From positions 62,001-126,000 of the forward strand of contig CAIYYN010000065.1 of the NCBI GenBank assembly GCA_903930435.1: DNA of 64,000 bases, given 5' to 3'. Below, one piece after another: positions 10,642-21,916 of this stretch. The translations under genes were made by a program, and so were the position numbers. Numbering within the stretch: the stretch's first letter is position 1; every line of letters begins with the position of its first letter. The DNA comes from an uncultured Hyphomicrobiales bacterium. Its GTDB lineage: Bacteria > Pseudomonadota > Alphaproteobacteria > Rhizobiales > Ancalomicrobiaceae. Below the pieces are notes generated by a model. That model did no database searches. It saw nothing but the letters and a program-made list of their open reading frames with translations, and was not told the DNA's origin.

Positions 10642-11670
10642 TCAGGCGGCATGCTGTTCCATTGCGCCGTCGTAGTTCCCCACCAGCGCAGCGCGATTGC
10701 AGTCGGCGCGCTTGAAGAGGGCGGCCTGCGCGCGCCATACGTTAGCGTCATGACCGGCCCAGATCTGCAATGCCGGCCATTGGATTGCGCGTGCGAACGA
10801 GAATGTCAGTGGCCAAGGCAGATCCTTTCCTGGCAAGGAGGCGATGCGCCGGATGGCGGCCAGTCTTTCGGTCGCCAGCTCGCCGGTCTGCCCTCCGGAC
10901 AGGAAGGCAATGCCGGCGACATCCGCCGGAACGGCCCTGAGAAGGCACCGGACGGTGGCTCCAGCGACGGTATCAATCGGGTCCTGCGTAGCGCACTTCA
11001 GGCCTGGCAGCACCATGTTGGGCTTCAAGATCATCCCGTCGAGCGCCACGCGGCCGAGGCTCAGCTGCTCAAACACGCTGCGCAGCAAAGCTTCGGTGAT
11101 GCGGCCGCACTCCTCGAGCGAATCGTCACCCGTCATCAGCAGCTCGGGTTCGACGATCGGCACCAGCCCGGCTTCTTGCGCCAGCGCGGCATAGCGCGCG
11201 AGTGCATGCGCGTTGGCCTCGATGCAGCCACGGCTCGGCAGGCCACCACCGATCGACAGCACGGCCCGCCATTTGGCAAACCGTGCCCCGAGCTCCGCAT
11301 AATCGGCAAATCGTGCGCGTAAACCGTCGAGCCCGTCGGTAATCTTCTCGCCAGCAAAGGCCGCCATGTCCTTGGCGCCCATGTCGACCTTGATGCCGGA
11401 GATGATGCCGGCCTCGTCGAGCGCGGTGACGAAAGGCCTTCCGTCCAGCGCCGTCTCACGGATTGTCTCGTCAACCAGGATGGCCCCGCTGATGCAGTTG
11501 CCGAGGTTCGGCGTGGTGACGAGCAGATCCCGCCACGCCCGCCGTCGTTCTGGGCTTGGCAAAACGCCGACACTCTCGAGTCGCTCGTTGCAGGTCGCCG
11601 TGCTTTCATCCATGGCCAGAATGCCTTTCCGCTGGCCGACCAATTTCTGTGCGATTTCGATCAATGTCAT
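10642..11670 (-). CDS. Class I fructose-bisphosphate aldolase
   Basis: Cleaves fructose-1,6-bisphosphate to triose phosphates through a Schiff base. The 342-residue protein matches the class I (animal/plant-like) family. Motifs are GILAMDEST near the N-terminus, [10 protein letters not shown], the KW(R/C)AVL block, VPIVEPE, the Schiff-base Lys in [10 protein letters not shown] and FLSGGQT. I chose the ATG at 11668-11670, which overlaps the stop of the phosphoketolase gene as ATGA. An upstream in-frame start would add seven residues. The overlap suggests translational coupling to phosphoketolase, and tpiA lies nearby on the other strand. Class I aldolases occur in rhizobia, but location beside phosphoketolase marks a specialised pathway cluster. 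Confidence 0.93.
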   Translation of the reverse strand: MTLIEIAQKLVGQRKGILAMDESTATCNERLESVGVLPSPERRRAWRDLLVTTPNLGNCISGAILVDETIRETALDGRPFVTALDEAGIISGIKVDMGAKDMAAFAGEKITDGLDGLRARFADYAELGARFAKWRAVLSIGGGLPSRGCIEANAHALARYAALAQEAGLVPIVEPELLMTGDDSLEECGRITEALLRSVFEQLSLGRVALDGMILKPNMVLPGLKCATQDPIDTVAGATVRCLLRAVPADVAGIAFLSGGQTGELATERLAAIRRIASLPGKDLPWPLTFSFARAIQWPALQIWAGHDANVWRAQAALFKRADCNRAALVGNYDGAMEQHAA

Positions 11671-14087
11671 GTGAGGGACTCCCAGCGCCAATTGCGGATC
11701 TCGGGCAGGTCCTCGCCGTGAGTGCTGATGTAAAGCTTGTGCTCGACCAACTTGTCGCGAACCATCTGCTTCAGATAATCGCCCTTGCTGCCGAGGCCGG
11801 GCAGCAGATCGACCACATCGCGCACCAGATGAAAGCGATCGAGATCGTTCTGCACCCGCATATCGAAAGCGGTCGTGATCGTGCCTTCTTCCTTGTAACC
11901 GCGCACATGCATGTTCGGATTGGTGCGGCGATACGTCAGGCGATGCACGAGCGACGGGTAGCCGTGGAACCCGAACAGGATGGGCTTGTCCTTGGTGAAA
12001 AGGGAGTCGTAGTCGAGTTCGTTCAATCCATGTGGGTGCTCACTGGCTGACTGTAGCTTCAGTAGGTCCACGACATTGATGACGCGGATCTTCAGGTCCG
12101 GCAGTTCAGCGTGCAGGATCGACACTGCGGCGAGAACTTCCAGCGTCGGCGTGTCACCGCAACAGGCCATGACAACATCGGGCTCGCCACCCTGGTCGTT
12201 GCTCGCCCATTGCCAGATGCCGATCCCTTCCGCGCAATGGACGACGGCCTCATCCATGGTCAGCCATTGCGGCAGCGCGTGTTTGCCGGCGATGACAACG
12301 TTGACGTAGTTCCGCGTCCTCAGACAATGATCGATGGTCGACAATAGGCAGTTTGCATCGGGCGGCAGATAAGCCCTGATAATGTCGGCCTTCTTGTTGA
12401 TGACATGATCGAGAAATCCTGGATCCTGATGTGTAAAACCATTGTGATCCTGCTGCCAGACATGGGAGGCGAGCAGATAGTTGAGCGAGGCGATACTCTC
12501 GCGCCAAGGAAGTTCTTTCATCACCTTCAGCCATTTGGCATGCTGGCTGAACATTGAATCGACGATGCGAATGAAGGCTTCATAACTGTTGAACAACCCA
12601 TGCCGACCGGTCAGTAGATATCCTTCCAGCCAGCCCTGGCATTGGTGCTCGCTGAGCATGGAATCGACCACGCGGCCGGCGGTCGCCAGAAACTCGTCGC
12701 CGTCGATCTCGCGCGCATCCCATTGCCGGTCCGTCACCTCGAAGACGGCGCCTAGCAGATTCGACAACGTCTCATCCGGCCCGAACAGGCGGAAATTTTC
12801 ACGGTTGAGCGCGATGATGTCGCGCAGGAACAGTCCGAGGACCATCGTGTCCTGTGCGTCGACGGCGCCCGGCGCGGGGACCGTGACCGCGTGGCGGCGG
12901 AAGTCGGGCATGTGCAGATCGCGCAACAGCTTGCCGCCGTTGGCATGCGGGTTGGCGCCCATGCGGCGGTCGCCTTTGGGGGTGAGTGCCGCCAGTTCGG
13001 GCTTCAGGTGACCGGATTGATCGAATAGCTCTTCGGCGCGATACGATTTCATCCAGGCTTCAAGCAGCGCGACATGCTTGGGGTGCGCGGTATCAACGAT
13101 GATTGGCACCTGATGCGCCCTGAACGTGCCTTCGATGGCGAGCCCGTCGACGACCTTCGGCCCGGTCCAGCCCTTAGGCGACTTCAGGACAATCATCGGC
13201 CAGCGCAGCCGCGTCGCGACCAGAGTCTTGCGGACGGTCGCCTGGATCCTCCTGATCTCGGCGACAGCACTGTCGAGCGCAGTGGCCATCAGCTGGTGCA
13301 TGGTGGCGGGATCGTCGCCCTCGACGAAGATCGGCGCCCAGCCACAGCCCCGGAAGAACTGGTCGATCTCCTCCGGCTCGATGCGGGCGAGAACCGTTGG
13401 GTTGCTGATCTTGTAGCCGTTTAGATGCAGGATCGGCAGCACCGCGCCGTCGGTCAGCGCATCGAGGAATTTGGTCGATTGCCAGGCGGTCGCGAGCGGC
13501 CCGGTTTCGGCCTCGCCATCGCCGACGATACAGGCGACGATCAGGTCAGGATTATCGAACGCCGCTCCGAAAGCATGGCTGAGCGAATAGCCGAGTTCGC
13601 CACCCTCGTGGATCGATCCGGGCGTTGTCGGCGCCACATGGCTGGAAATGCCGCCGGGAAAGGAGAACTGGGTGAAGAGCTTCTTTAGCCCGGCCTCATC
13701 CTGGCTGATATTGGGATAGATCTCGGTGTAGGATCCCTCGAGATAGGTATTGGCGACCAGCGCCGGGCCGCCGTGACCTGGGCCGGCGATATAGATCATG
13801 TCGAGGTCGTGGGCTTTGATCACCCGATTAAGGTGGACGTAGATGAAGTTCTGCCCCGGGGTCGTGCCCCAATGGCCGACGACCAGCGGCTTCACATGCG
13901 CCTGAGTCAACGGCTCGCGTAGCATTGGATTGTCGTAGAGATAGATCTGACCGACCGAGAGATAGTTCGCCGCGCGCCAATAGGCATCCATCAGGGCGAG
14001 TTCCTCGGACGACAGCGGCGGCGCATCTGGCCTTGCCGGTTTGTGCGCATCGCTCGCGAACTTGGCTTTGGCATTGGGAGCATTCAC
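11667..14087 (-). CDS. xfp: Phosphoketolase (xylulose-5-phosphate/fructose-6-phosphate)
   Basis: Thiamine-diphosphate enzyme that splits xylulose-5-phosphate or fructose-6-phosphate with inorganic phosphate, giving acetyl phosphate plus glyceraldehyde-3-phosphate or erythrose-4-phosphate. The protein has about 806 residues, normal for the family. Visible blocks include [33 protein letters not shown], the ThDP-binding [20 protein letters not shown] and [10 protein letters not shown] prefer the GTG at 14085-14087, preceded by GAGG; a TTG at 14135 would add 16 residues with no resemblance to the family. It sits between the broken glucose-6-phosphate dehydrogenase gene (145 bases upstream) and aldolase (ATGA overlap). 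Transketolase and transaldolase of the same cluster supply its substrates. Confidence 0.95.
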   Translation of the reverse strand: MNAPNAKAKFASDAHKPARPDAPPLSSEELALMDAYWRAANYLSVGQIYLYDNPMLREPLTQAHVKPLVVGHWGTTPGQNFIYVHLNRVIKAHDLDMIYIAGPGHGGPALVANTYLEGSYTEIYPNISQDEAGLKKLFTQFSFPGGISSHVAPTTPGSIHEGGELGYSLSHAFGAAFDNPDLIVACIVGDGEAETGPLATAWQSTKFLDALTDGAVLPILHLNGYKISNPTVLARIEPEEIDQFFRGCGWAPIFVEGDDPATMHQLMATALDSAVAEIRRIQATVRKTLVATRLRWPMIVLKSPKGWTGPKVVDGLAIEGTFRAHQVPIIVDTAHPKHVALLEAWMKSYRAEELFDQSGHLKPELAALTPKGDRRMGANPHANGGKLLRDLHMPDFRRHAVTVPAPGAVDAQDTMVLGLFLRDIIALNRENFRLFGPDETLSNLLGAVFEVTDRQWDAREIDGDEFLATAGRVVDSMLSEHQCQGWLEGYLLTGRHGLFNSYEAFIRIVDSMFSQHAKWLKVMKELPWRESIASLNYLLASHVWQQDHNGFTHQDPGFLDHVINKKADIIRAYLPPDANCLLSTIDHCLRTRNYVNVVIAGKHALPQWLTMDEAVVHCAEGIGIWQWASNDQGGEPDVVMACCGDTPTLEVLAAVSILHAELPDLKIRVINVVDLLKLQSASEHPHGLNELDYDSLFTKDKPILFGFHGYPSLVHRLTYRRTNPNMHVRGYKEEGTITTAFDMRVQNDLDRFHLVRDVVDLLPGLGSKGDYLKQMVRDKLVEHKLYISTHGEDLPEIRNWRWESLT

Positions 14088-14231
14088 TTGGGGGTTCCTC
14101 GCGTCGGCCTGTCGAGCAGGCGTGGACTGCCCCAATGCGGACAGGGCATGCCCGACGTTAACTCAGATCTGCCATCCCCCGACAGGCTCGGAAGTTACAC
14201 AGGCGACGCCCCGACTGGAGCTTTGGGGCCG

Positions 14232-15812
14232 TCAGGGTTTTGGCTCGTCCGGTTCAGTGAGCGCGCGCCATGATCGTGTGCGGTGGCCTTGCATGAGATT
14301 TGCCGCCGCTGCTGGTCCATCGCTGCCAGAGGCGTAGCCCGGAATGTCGCCTGCCAATCCGGCCCAGGCATCCAGAACCGGCTGCACGATCCGCCAGGTC
14401 TGTTCCACCATGTCGGCGCGCATGAAGAGGGTCTGGTCGCCGATCATCACGTCGTAGAGCAGTGTTTCTTAGCCGACGTTTGGCTCCTTCTCGAACCAGT
14501 CGGCATAGTGGAAATCCATCTTGACGGCCTTCAGGGCGAAGGCCGGGCCCCGTTGCTTGACACCGAATTGCAGCGAGATGCCCTCGTCTGGAGCGATCCG
14601 GAGCACAAGCCAATTGGGCTGCAGACTGTCGAGCGACGTATTCTCGAAGGCCGCATAGGGCGCCTTCTTGAACTCGATCGCGATCTCCGTCAACCGCTGC
14701 GCCAGATGCTTGCCGGTGCGCACGTAAAAGGGAACGCCCGCCCAGCGCCAGTTGTCGATGGTGAAGACGAGGGCCGCATAGGTCTCGATATCCGAGGTTT
14801 TCGCCACTTCCGGCTCGTCCCGATAGGCGGCAACCGCCTTTCCGGCCACGGTGCCGGCCAGATACTGGCCGCGGACCGCCAGTGCCGGATTGACCGCCGG
14901 CATGGCCGCGAAGACGTCGGCCTTGCGCGAGCGCACCGTCTCGGCGGCAAAACCGACCGGCGGCTCCATCGCCACCAGCGACAGAAGCGTCATCATATGG
15001 TTCGGGATCATGTCGCGCAAGGCGCCTGTCGCCTCATAGAAGGCTCCGCGCGCTTCGACGCCGACGGTCTCGGCGACGGTGATCTGCACATGATCGATCC
15101 GGTCGCGGTTCCAGATCGGCTCAAAGAGGCCATTGGCGAAGCGAAACGCCATGATGCTCTGGACGTTGTCCTTTCCCAGAAAATGATCGATGCGGAAGAT
15201 CTGGCTTTCGCCCACCGTGTTGGCGACGTGGGCGTCGAGATCGCGTGCAGAGGCAAGGTCGTGGCCAAACGGCTTTTCGATTACCAACCTGCGCCAAAAG
15301 CGGTCGCCTTCGTGGCCCCCGGCGACCTAGTCGAGCAACTTCGCCCGGCCAAGCTGCTCGACCAGGGTCCCGAACAAACGATCGGCGACAGCCAGATAAA
15401 AGATGGCATTGCCCCGTGTGCCATGGTCGCGCGCGGTTGCCTCGATCGACGCGCGCAGCCGATTGTAGAGATCTGGTGTTGTCAGGTCGCCCTGTACATA
15501 GACGAGAGTGTCTGCAAGCCGTTGCCAGACCCGATCGTCGATCGGCTTGGCATCGGGAGTGCGGTCCACAAATCGTTGCAGCGCCGCACGCAGCTGGTCG
15601 CGCCAGCTCTGCGTCGTCTGATCGGCGCGTGCAACGCCGATCAGACTGAACTGCGCTGGCAACACATTGGTGCGGGCCAGATTATAGAGCGCCGGAACGA
15701 CCAGCCGGTTGGTGAGATCGCCGGTGGCACCGAATAGCACCATGGCGCAAGGGTCGGCGGGAGCCGGACGCCGGCTCTGCGCGCCCGGTTGGCCTTCGGG
15801 GCGACCCATCAT
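14232..15812 (-). pseudogene. zwf: Glucose-6-phosphate dehydrogenase gene with two in-frame nonsense codons
   Basis: The whole gene is readable in one frame but is interrupted twice: TAG at 15327-15329 and TAA at 14469-14471. The first part holds the NADP-binding FGATGDLTNR. The second holds the substrate-binding RIDHFLGK, VIEKPFGHDL and GVPFYVRTGKHL. The last part continues ETLLYDVMIGD, where homologues read YETLLYD, so the TAA replaces a Tyr codon. The TAG lies between KLLD and VAGGHEGD. No frame change is needed, which argues for point mutations (or two base-call errors) over rearrangement. The expected product is about 526 residues, close to family length. The start overlaps the stop of gnd by ATGA. 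Unless suppressed or misread, no functional enzyme is made here. Confidence 0.88.
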
Positions 15813-16858
15813 TCGGCGGCCGTCCGCCGGACCTGAGGCGGGCGTCTGGAGGCCTCAGGCTTGGCACCAGCATCCGTCGTTTCCTGGCCTTCTACATGGC
15901 CGCCGAAGCCGAAGCGCATGGCCGAGAGCATCTTTTCGCCGAACGTATGCTCCTGGCGCGAGCGGAAGCGAGCAAACAGCGCTGTCGTCAGGACCGTAGC
16001 CGACACGGACTCCTCGATTGCGGCCTCGACGGTCCAGCGGCCCTCGCCGGAATCCTGGACAAAGCCAGAGAAACCGTCGAGTTGAGGATCCTTGATCAAG
16101 GCGCTCGCACCCAGATCCAGCAGCCATGACGCGATCACGCTGCCCCGCCGCCAGACTTCGGCGATATCGGGCAGGTTCAGTTCGAAGCGCTCGTCCTTCG
16201 GCAGAATGTCCGACGACTTGTTTCTGAGAATATCAAAGCCTTCGGCATAAGCCTGCATCAATCCGTATTCGATTCCATTGTGAACCATCTTGACAAAATG
16301 CCCGGCCCCATTGGGGCCGGCATGGATATAGCCATGTTCGGCTCGCGGATCGGCCTTGTCGCGGCCAGGAGTTGGCGTGATCGTGCCCTTGCCCGGCGCC
16401 AGGCTTGAGAAGATTGGATCGAGATAGTCGACCGCCGCCTTGGGGCCGCCGATCATCATCGAATACCCGCGATCGATGCCCCAGACACCGCCGGAGGTGC
16501 CGCAATCGACGTAGTGTATCCCTTTTGCCGACAGGAATTTGGCGCGACGGATGTCGTCCTTGTAGAAAGAATTGCCACCGTCGATGATCATGTCGCCCGG
16601 CGCGAGCAGATCGGCGAGCGCCAGAACCGTGTCTTCAGTGGTCTTTCCCTCAGGTAGCATCAGCCAGACGGCGCGCGGCGGGCTTCCGAGCGCCGAGACG
16701 AGCCCGGGGAGCGAAGCGACGGCGATTGCGCCTTCCTTCGCCAAGGGTTCACGGGTTTCCGGTTTCCGCGCGTAGACGACGCAGGCGTGGCCGGCCTTCA
16801 TCAAACGGCGGGCCATGTTGCCGCCCATGCGGCCAAGTCCGATCATACCGATCTGCAT
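15809..16858 (-). CDS. gnd: 6-phosphogluconate dehydrogenase, decarboxylating (short GntZ-type)
   Basis: Oxidises 6-phosphogluconate to ribulose-5-phosphate and CO2. The 349-residue protein belongs to the short 6-phosphogluconate dehydrogenase branch, not the 470-residue E. coli type. The N-terminal Rossmann motif [15 protein letters not shown] is followed by [11 protein letters not shown], the active-site region [10 protein letters not shown] and the catalytic Lys region [14 protein letters not shown]. The C-terminal tail is rich in Arg and Pro. It overlaps the following zwf by ATGA and lies 25 bases after the transaldolase-isomerase fusion gene. The gene is intact although zwf is broken, so 6-phosphogluconate would have to come from elsewhere, for example a second zwf or gluconate kinase. 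Confidence 0.93.
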   Translation of the reverse strand: MQIGMIGLGRMGGNMARRLMKAGHACVVYARKPETREPLAKEGAIAVASLPGLVSALGSPPRAVWLMLPEGKTTEDTVLALADLLAPGDMIIDGGNSFYKDDIRRAKFLSAKGIHYVDCGTSGGVWGIDRGYSMMIGGPKAAVDYLDPIFSSLAPGKGTITPTPGRDKADPRAEHGYIHAGPNGAGHFVKMVHNGIEYGLMQAYAEGFDILRNKSSDILPKDERFELNLPDIAEVWRRGSVIASWLLDLGASALIKDPQLDGFSGFVQDSGEGRWTVEAAIEESVSATVLTTALFARFRSRQEHTFGEKMLSAMRFGFGGHVEGQETTDAGAKPEASRRPPQVRRTAAE

Positions 16859-16883
16859 ATGTTTCCCCTTGTCGGGTTCTGGT

Positions 16884-19724
16884 TCAGCTGAAGGCGGTGG
16901 TCAGGGCGTGGGCGAGATCCAAGAGCCCGGCGTCGACGTCGTGCAGGTGAATGCGCAACAGGCGACGGTCGCGCTCCACCAGATCATCGAAATCGCCCTT
17001 GGCCTGCGCCCGTTTGACGATACCGAAACTGTAACCATGCCCTGGGACGATGATGTCTATGGGATCATCGCAGGTGACCTGCAGGAAGACGCCGCTGTTC
17101 GGGCCTCCTTTGAATACCTGTCCGGTTGAATGTTGAAAGCGTGGTCCGAAACCGAGACAGGTGGCTGCCCGTGTTGCGTCGCGCAACTGCCCGCAAATCG
17201 ATGTTAGGGCCGCCGTCGTCGCATCGGTCCGTGCGATATAGGCGAGAACGGCGATATAGTCGCCCGACGGCCCTCCGGCTACCACGCGCTCGAAATGGGT
17301 CCGCAGATATCCTGCAAGCGTATTGTGCCGTCCGAGTTCGTCGGCATTGCCCGGATCGGCGTAAAGGGCCGAGCCATTTTCCCGGAAAATCGGAATTTCG
17401 ACAGGAAGTTCATTGGTCTGGTCGTAAGCCACGGCGAGCGCCGACGTCTTCAGCTTGGCCGCCTCGACATCCGGCTGGTTGAACGGATCGATGCCGATGA
17501 TGCTACCTGCAACGGCGGTCGCAATCTCCCAACGGATGAACTCCTGACCCAGATGCCAGATGTCTTTCACCTTGATGTGAACGATCGGGTGGCCGTCAAA
17601 CTTGAGCGCCTCGATCAGCTCCTGTTGGGCAGGCGACCGGTCGTCGTCGAGCTCGATGTAAGCAAAGAGCCGATCATCGCCGTAGACCGCCGGCGACCCG
17701 AGCATCTCGCCGGCGAGCGGTATGAGCCCGCGAGCCTCCTTACCGGTGCTTTCGGCGATGAGCTGTTCGAGCCAGGGGCCAAGCGCGGCGATGCCGGGCG
17801 AGGCGATAATCGTCACCTTGTCGCGGCCGAACTGCGTTGCCGCCACGCCGAGGAACACGCCGAGCTGGACGCCCGGATTGTCCGCCGGCGGCACATCCGC
17901 CCCGCATGACCGCAGCATCGGCCGGGTCGTGGTGAGGAGGCGCTCGATGTCGACGCCGATGGCTGCGGCCGGCACCAGCCCGAACGCCGACAGCACGGAA
18001 TAACGTCCGCCGATCGCCGGTGTGCCATGGAAAATCTGAGCCAGATGCAGCTCCTGCGCCCGCCGGTCGAGTGGCGAACCGGGATCGGTGATGACGACGA
18101 AGTGGCTGCCGGCCGACTGCAACGTAACAAGAGTGGCGACACGCCCATGGAAATAATCGAGGAAAATCGTCGGCTCCAGCGTGGTGCCGGATTTGGAGGA
18201 GACGATGAACACCGTCGTCTTGAGATCGATCGCCGCATCGATGGCCTCAATCTCGGCCGGGTCGGTGCTGTCGAGGAGATGAAACCGCGGCCGGCCGGCG
18301 TAACGCCCGAATGCGGTCGCCAGAACCTCCGGGCCGAGGCTCGATCCACCCATGCCGAGGAGAACGACGTCGCTGGTTCCCGCACGACGCAGTTTTTCAG
18401 CAAAATGCGTGATGCGGTCGGTGTCGTCGAGCGCGCGCTCGACACTCGTCAACCAGCCGAGCCAGTCCCCTTCGTCATTGCCTGTCCAGAGCGTGGCATC
18501 GCCCTGCCACAGTCGCCGGATATCGCCGCGGGTGCGCCAATGGTCCAGTTCGGTGGCCATTGCACTCGACAAGGCCACCGATCCCGGGAAAATCTCCTGA
18601 CGGAGAGCCTCGCCGTCCATCAGCACGCGGCGGCGATGGGCGACGGCGCTGAGCAGTCCGTCAAAAGCATCGGCGAAGGACTTGACGCCTTGCACCAGAA
18701 GATCGTCGCAAACGGACTTGAGCGAAATCCCGACCCGCCCAAGTTCGGTGAGCAGGGTGCGGGCGCCAGCGAGATCGGCCTCAAGCGTGTTCGCCTCCAC
18801 CACGCCATGGTCGCGGAACGCATCCATCGTCGCCGGCGGGATTGTGTCGACAGTATCCCGGCCAATCAGCGCCTCGACATAGAGCGTGTCCTTTTCGGCC
18901 GGGTCCTTGGTGCCGGTCGATGCCCACAGAAGTCGCTGCGTTCTCGCTCCGGCGGTCGCGAGTTTCTGCCAGCGGACTCCTGAAAACAATGTCTTCGAGC
19001 GGGCGTAGATCATCTTGGCATTGGCAATTCCGATCTTGTTATGCAGCCGGTCGGCAAGGCCCTTGTCGTCGAGCTTGTCGAGCCGGGCATTGACGCTCAC
19101 GTCGATCCGGCTGACGAAGATGCTCGCGACAGCCCCGATGTGTCTGAGATTGTCGCCTCTGGCGAGCCGGTCTTCGAGGCCCGAAAGATAGGCTTCGACC
19201 ACCGCCTCATAGACCTCGATCGAGAACAGCAGCGTTGTGTTGATATTGATGCCCGCCGCGATCAGGCGGCGGATGGCGGGGATCCCGGCCGGCGTCGCCG
19301 GCACCTTGACCATGAGATTGCGCCGGCCAACCGCCCGCCACAGCCGATGTGCCTCGTTAATTGTCGCTTCAGTGTCATTGGCCAGATAGGGCGAACATTC
19401 CAGGCTGACGTAGCCATCGCGCCCCTCGGTCTCACCATAGACGTCGCGAAGCAAGTCCGCCGCGCCCTGGACATCGGCAATCGCCAGATGCTCATAGATG
19501 TCTGTAGCACTGTGATCGCCCTCGGCCTGGAAGGCGCGAAACGCGGTATCGTAGGTATCGCCAGACCCGATCGACTTTTCGAAGATCGATGGGTTCGACG
19601 TTATCCCCTTCAGCCCGTCGCGGTCGATCAGCGCCGCCAGGGCGCCGCTCGCCACCAGCGTGCGGCTCAGGTTGTCGAGCCAGGGGGATTGGCCGCAGTC
19701 GTTCAATTTCTGTAATGCGTTCAT
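16884..19724 (-). CDS. Bifunctional transaldolase / phosphoglucose isomerase
   Basis: A 946-residue fusion. Residues 1 to about 360 form a transaldolase: [21 protein letters not shown], then the Schiff-base Lys region [10 protein letters not shown] and NINTTLLFS. Residues about 400 to 946 form a phosphoglucose isomerase with [13 protein letters not shown], the sugar-phosphate loop [11 protein letters not shown], and [11 protein letters not shown]. Both sets of motifs are complete. The fusion couples exchange of three-carbon units between fructose-6-phosphate and sedoheptulose-7-phosphate with fructose-6-/glucose-6-phosphate isomerisation, and such fusions are known in alphaproteobacteria and other bacteria. 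The start overlaps the transketolase stop (ATGA at 19721-19724), suggesting coupled translation and balanced amounts of the two proteins. Confidence 0.95.
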   Translation of the reverse strand: MNALQKLNDCGQSPWLDNLSRTLVASGALAALIDRDGLKGITSNPSIFEKSIGSGDTYDTAFRAFQAEGDHSATDIYEHLAIADVQGAADLLRDVYGETEGRDGYVSLECSPYLANDTEATINEAHRLWRAVGRRNLMVKVPATPAGIPAIRRLIAAGININTTLLFSIEVYEAVVEAYLSGLEDRLARGDNLRHIGAVASIFVSRIDVSVNARLDKLDDKGLADRLHNKIGIANAKMIYARSKTLFSGVRWQKLATAGARTQRLLWASTGTKDPAEKDTLYVEALIGRDTVDTIPPATMDAFRDHGVVEANTLEADLAGARTLLTELGRVGISLKSVCDDLLVQGVKSFADAFDGLLSAVAHRRRVLMDGEALRQEIFPGSVALSSAMATELDHWRTRGDIRRLWQGDATLWTGNDEGDWLGWLTSVERALDDTDRITHFAEKLRRAGTSDVVLLGMGGSSLGPEVLATAFGRYAGRPRFHLLDSTDPAEIEAIDAAIDLKTTVFIVSSKSGTTLEPTIFLDYFHGRVATLVTLQSAGSHFVVITDPGSPLDRRAQELHLAQIFHGTPAIGGRYSVLSAFGLVPAAAIGVDIERLLTTTRPMLRSCGADVPPADNPGVQLGVFLGVAATQFGRDKVTIIASPGIAALGPWLEQLIAESTGKEARGLIPLAGEMLGSPAVYGDDRLFAYIELDDDRSPAQQELIEALKFDGHPIVHIKVKDIWHLGQEFIRWEIATAVAGSIIGIDPFNQPDVEAAKLKTSALAVAYDQTNELPVEIPIFRENGSALYADPGNADELGRHNTLAGYLRTHFERVVAGGPSGDYIAVLAYIARTDATTAALTSICGQLRDATRAATCLGFGPRFQHSTGQVFKGGPNSGVFLQVTCDDPIDIIVPGHGYSFGIVKRAQAKGDFDDLVERDRRLLRIHLHDVDAGLLDLAHALTTAFS

Positions 19725-21916
19725 GACTGTCGATCCCTGGTCAGCGCAATCTGGTCTCGGACGGCGGTCAGGACATGATCGAGCGTGAAGCCGAATGTGG
19801 TGAGGAGATCCTTGAGCGGGGCGGAAGCGCCGAATGTGTGCATGCCGAGCTTGGCCCCTGTGACGCCAGCATAGCGATCCCAGCCGATCACCGAGCCGGC
19901 CTCGATCGATACGCGGGCGGTCACGTCCGGCGGAAGCACTTGGTCGCGATAGGCTTGATCCTGCGCCTCGAACAACTCCCAGGAGGGCATGCTTACCACA
20001 CGGACCGAAATGCCCTCGCGGTCGAGTACCTCGTAGGCGGCAACACAGAGCGAAACCTCTCTGCCGGTGCCGATGAGGATGACCTCGGGGGTATCGTGAC
20101 GGCTGGGTGTCATCACATAGCCACCGCGTGCGACACCAGCTGCAGACGCAAAGTGTTGGCGATCGAACGTCGGCAGCGACTGGCGGCTGAGAACAAGGCA
20201 GGCGGGCCGATGCTTTAGGCCAGCAATGACCCGCCAGGCTTCGACGACCTCATTGGCATCAGCGGGCCGCAACACGATGAGGCCGGGGATCGACCGCAGC
20301 GCGAGCAACTGCTCGACCGGTTGATGCGTCGGACCATCCTCGCCGACCCCGATCGAATCGTGGGTGAAAATGCCGATGACCGGCAATTCCATCAGGGCGC
20401 TCAGCCGGATCGCCGGTTTCAGATAGTCGGAGAAGATAAGGAAGGTGGACCCGAATGCGCGCAGACCCGACAGCACCAGGCCATTGACCATCGCGCACAT
20501 AGCATGCTCGCGTATACCGAAATGCAGATTGCGCCCGACGAAGGCTGACGCCTCAATGCTACCAGCCGCTGAAAATGTGAGGTTGGTCTTGGTCGATGGC
20601 GACAAATCGGCGGAGCCGCCAATGAGCCATGGGATGCGGGCGGCGATGGCGTTCAGCACCTTACCCGAGGCGTCGCGGCTCGCCAGACCTTTGGCGTCGG
20701 CCGGAAAGCTGGGCAGATCCACATCCCAGCCGACCGGAATCTCACGCGCCTGCATCAGGCTAAGTTCGGCATAGAGATCCGGATGTTTTGCCTGATAGGC
20801 TTTGAGATGGTCGGCCCAGGCTGCAAAAAGCATCCGCCCGCGAGTGCCGATGCCGGCATCGAAATGCGCCATGACACCTTCGGGCACGAGGAAGGATGCA
20901 TCTTCCGGCCAACCATAATGGCGTTTCGCCAGACGGATTTCCTCCGTCCCAAGCGGCTCGCCATGGGCCGCGCTGGTGTCCTGCTTGTGCGGGGCGCCAT
21001 AGCCAATGTGACTTTCGACGATGATCAGCGTCGGCACCGACTGCGTGCGGCGAAACTCCGCGATAGCCTCAGCCATCCGCCCGGTATCATTGGCGTCGCC
21101 GACATGAAGCACGTTCCAGCCATAAGACCGGAACCGGGCTGCCACATCATCGCTGAAGGCAAGATCCGTATGGCCCTCGATGGTGATGCGGTTGCTATCG
21201 TAGATCCAGCACAGATGCCCGAGCATCAGGTGCCCGGCGAGCGACGCAGCCTCGCTGGTGCTGCCTTCCATCATGTCGCCATCGCCGCAAATGGCGTAGG
21301 TGTCGTGATTGAACAGTTCGATATCTGGACGATTGAAGTGCTTGGCCACCCAACGCTCGGCAATCGCCATGCCGACGCTCGTCGCGCAGCCCTGCCCCAG
21401 CGGACCGGTTGTCGTCTCGACGCCAGCGGTGACGCCATGCTCCGGGTGTCCCGGGCAGCGGCTGCCGAGCTGGCGGAACGCCTTGATATCATCAAGTGAA
21501 ACAGCTGGCGCGTCGGTCGGCTCGCCAACCGCATCGACTGCCTTAACGCCTGCCAGATGCAGGATCGCGTAGAGTAGCATCGACGCATGTCCGTTCGAAA
21601 GGACGAAGCGGTCGCGGTTCGGCCAACTCGGGTTAGCCGGATCGAACCTGAGGAACCGCTGCCAAAGCGTATAGGCAACCGGAGCCAAGCCCATCGGTGC
21701 CCCGGGATGGCCTGAGTTCGCCTTCTCGACGGCGTCCATGGCAAGCGTGCGAATCGTATTGATCGCCAGTTCGTCGATGCTGGGTTCGATGGAGCGATGC
21801 GGCAACGCACCGGAACCGTTGGCCGGGTCGGAATGTTGATTTGGTGAGTTGCTGCCTGGCTGGTGCCCGTCCAACTTGAGCCCGGAAGCGCCATCCCGTG
21901 TGTCGAAATCTTGCAT
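19721..21916 (-). CDS. tkt: Transketolase
   Basis: Thiamine-diphosphate enzyme that moves two-carbon ketol units between pentose and hexose phosphates. I start it at the ATG at 21914-21916, which has a full AGGAGG four bases upstream, giving about 731 residues. An upstream start would add 42 residues that look unrelated. A low-complexity leader of about 60 residues precedes the conserved start INTIRTLAMDAVEKANSGHP. Motifs: GHPGAPMGLAP, the ThDP-binding CGDGDMMEGS, and the pyrimidine-domain GVGEDGPTHQPVEQ. The first gene of the minus-strand pentose-phosphate run, it feeds transaldolase-isomerase by ATGA overlap. It supplies xylulose-5-phosphate and fructose-6-phosphate to the downstream phosphoketolase. 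Confidence 0.95.
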   Translation of the reverse strand: MQDFDTRDGASGLKLDGHQPGSNSPNQHSDPANGSGALPHRSIEPSIDELAINTIRTLAMDAVEKANSGHPGAPMGLAPVAYTLWQRFLRFDPANPSWPNRDRFVLSNGHASMLLYAILHLAGVKAVDAVGEPTDAPAVSLDDIKAFRQLGSRCPGHPEHGVTAGVETTTGPLGQGCATSVGMAIAERWVAKHFNRPDIELFNHDTYAICGDGDMMEGSTSEAASLAGHLMLGHLCWIYDSNRITIEGHTDLAFSDDVAARFRSYGWNVLHVGDANDTGRMAEAIAEFRRTQSVPTLIIVESHIGYGAPHKQDTSAAHGEPLGTEEIRLAKRHYGWPEDASFLVPEGVMAHFDAGIGTRGRMLFAAWADHLKAYQAKHPDLYAELSLMQAREIPVGWDVDLPSFPADAKGLASRDASGKVLNAIAARIPWLIGGSADLSPSTKTNLTFSAAGSIEASAFVGRNLHFGIREHAMCAMVNGLVLSGLRAFGSTFLIFSDYLKPAIRLSALMELPVIGIFTHDSIGVGEDGPTHQPVEQLLALRSIPGLIVLRPADANEVVEAWRVIAGLKHRPACLVLSRQSLPTFDRQHFASAAGVARGGYVMTPSRHDTPEVILIGTGREVSLCVAAYEVLDREGISVRVVSMPSWELFEAQDQAYRDQVLPPDVTARVSIEAGSVIGWDRYAGVTGAKLGMHTFGASAPLKDLLTTFGFTLDHVLTAVRDQIALTRDRQS

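Noticed and set aside
10009-11322. 437-residue plus-strand frame
   Set aside because: It lies antisense to the histidine phosphatase and aldolase genes, and its product has no domain; the minus-strand proteins are clear family members.
14469-15329. Stop codons in zwf as programmed recoding
   Set aside because: One is TAG and the other TAA, with no selenocysteine or pyrrolysine context visible; two mutations or base-call errors are simpler.
14283-15737. 484-residue plus-strand frame
   Set aside because: It is antisense to the broken zwf gene. The minus-strand fragments match glucose-6-phosphate dehydrogenase, and the plus-strand product has no recognisable domain.
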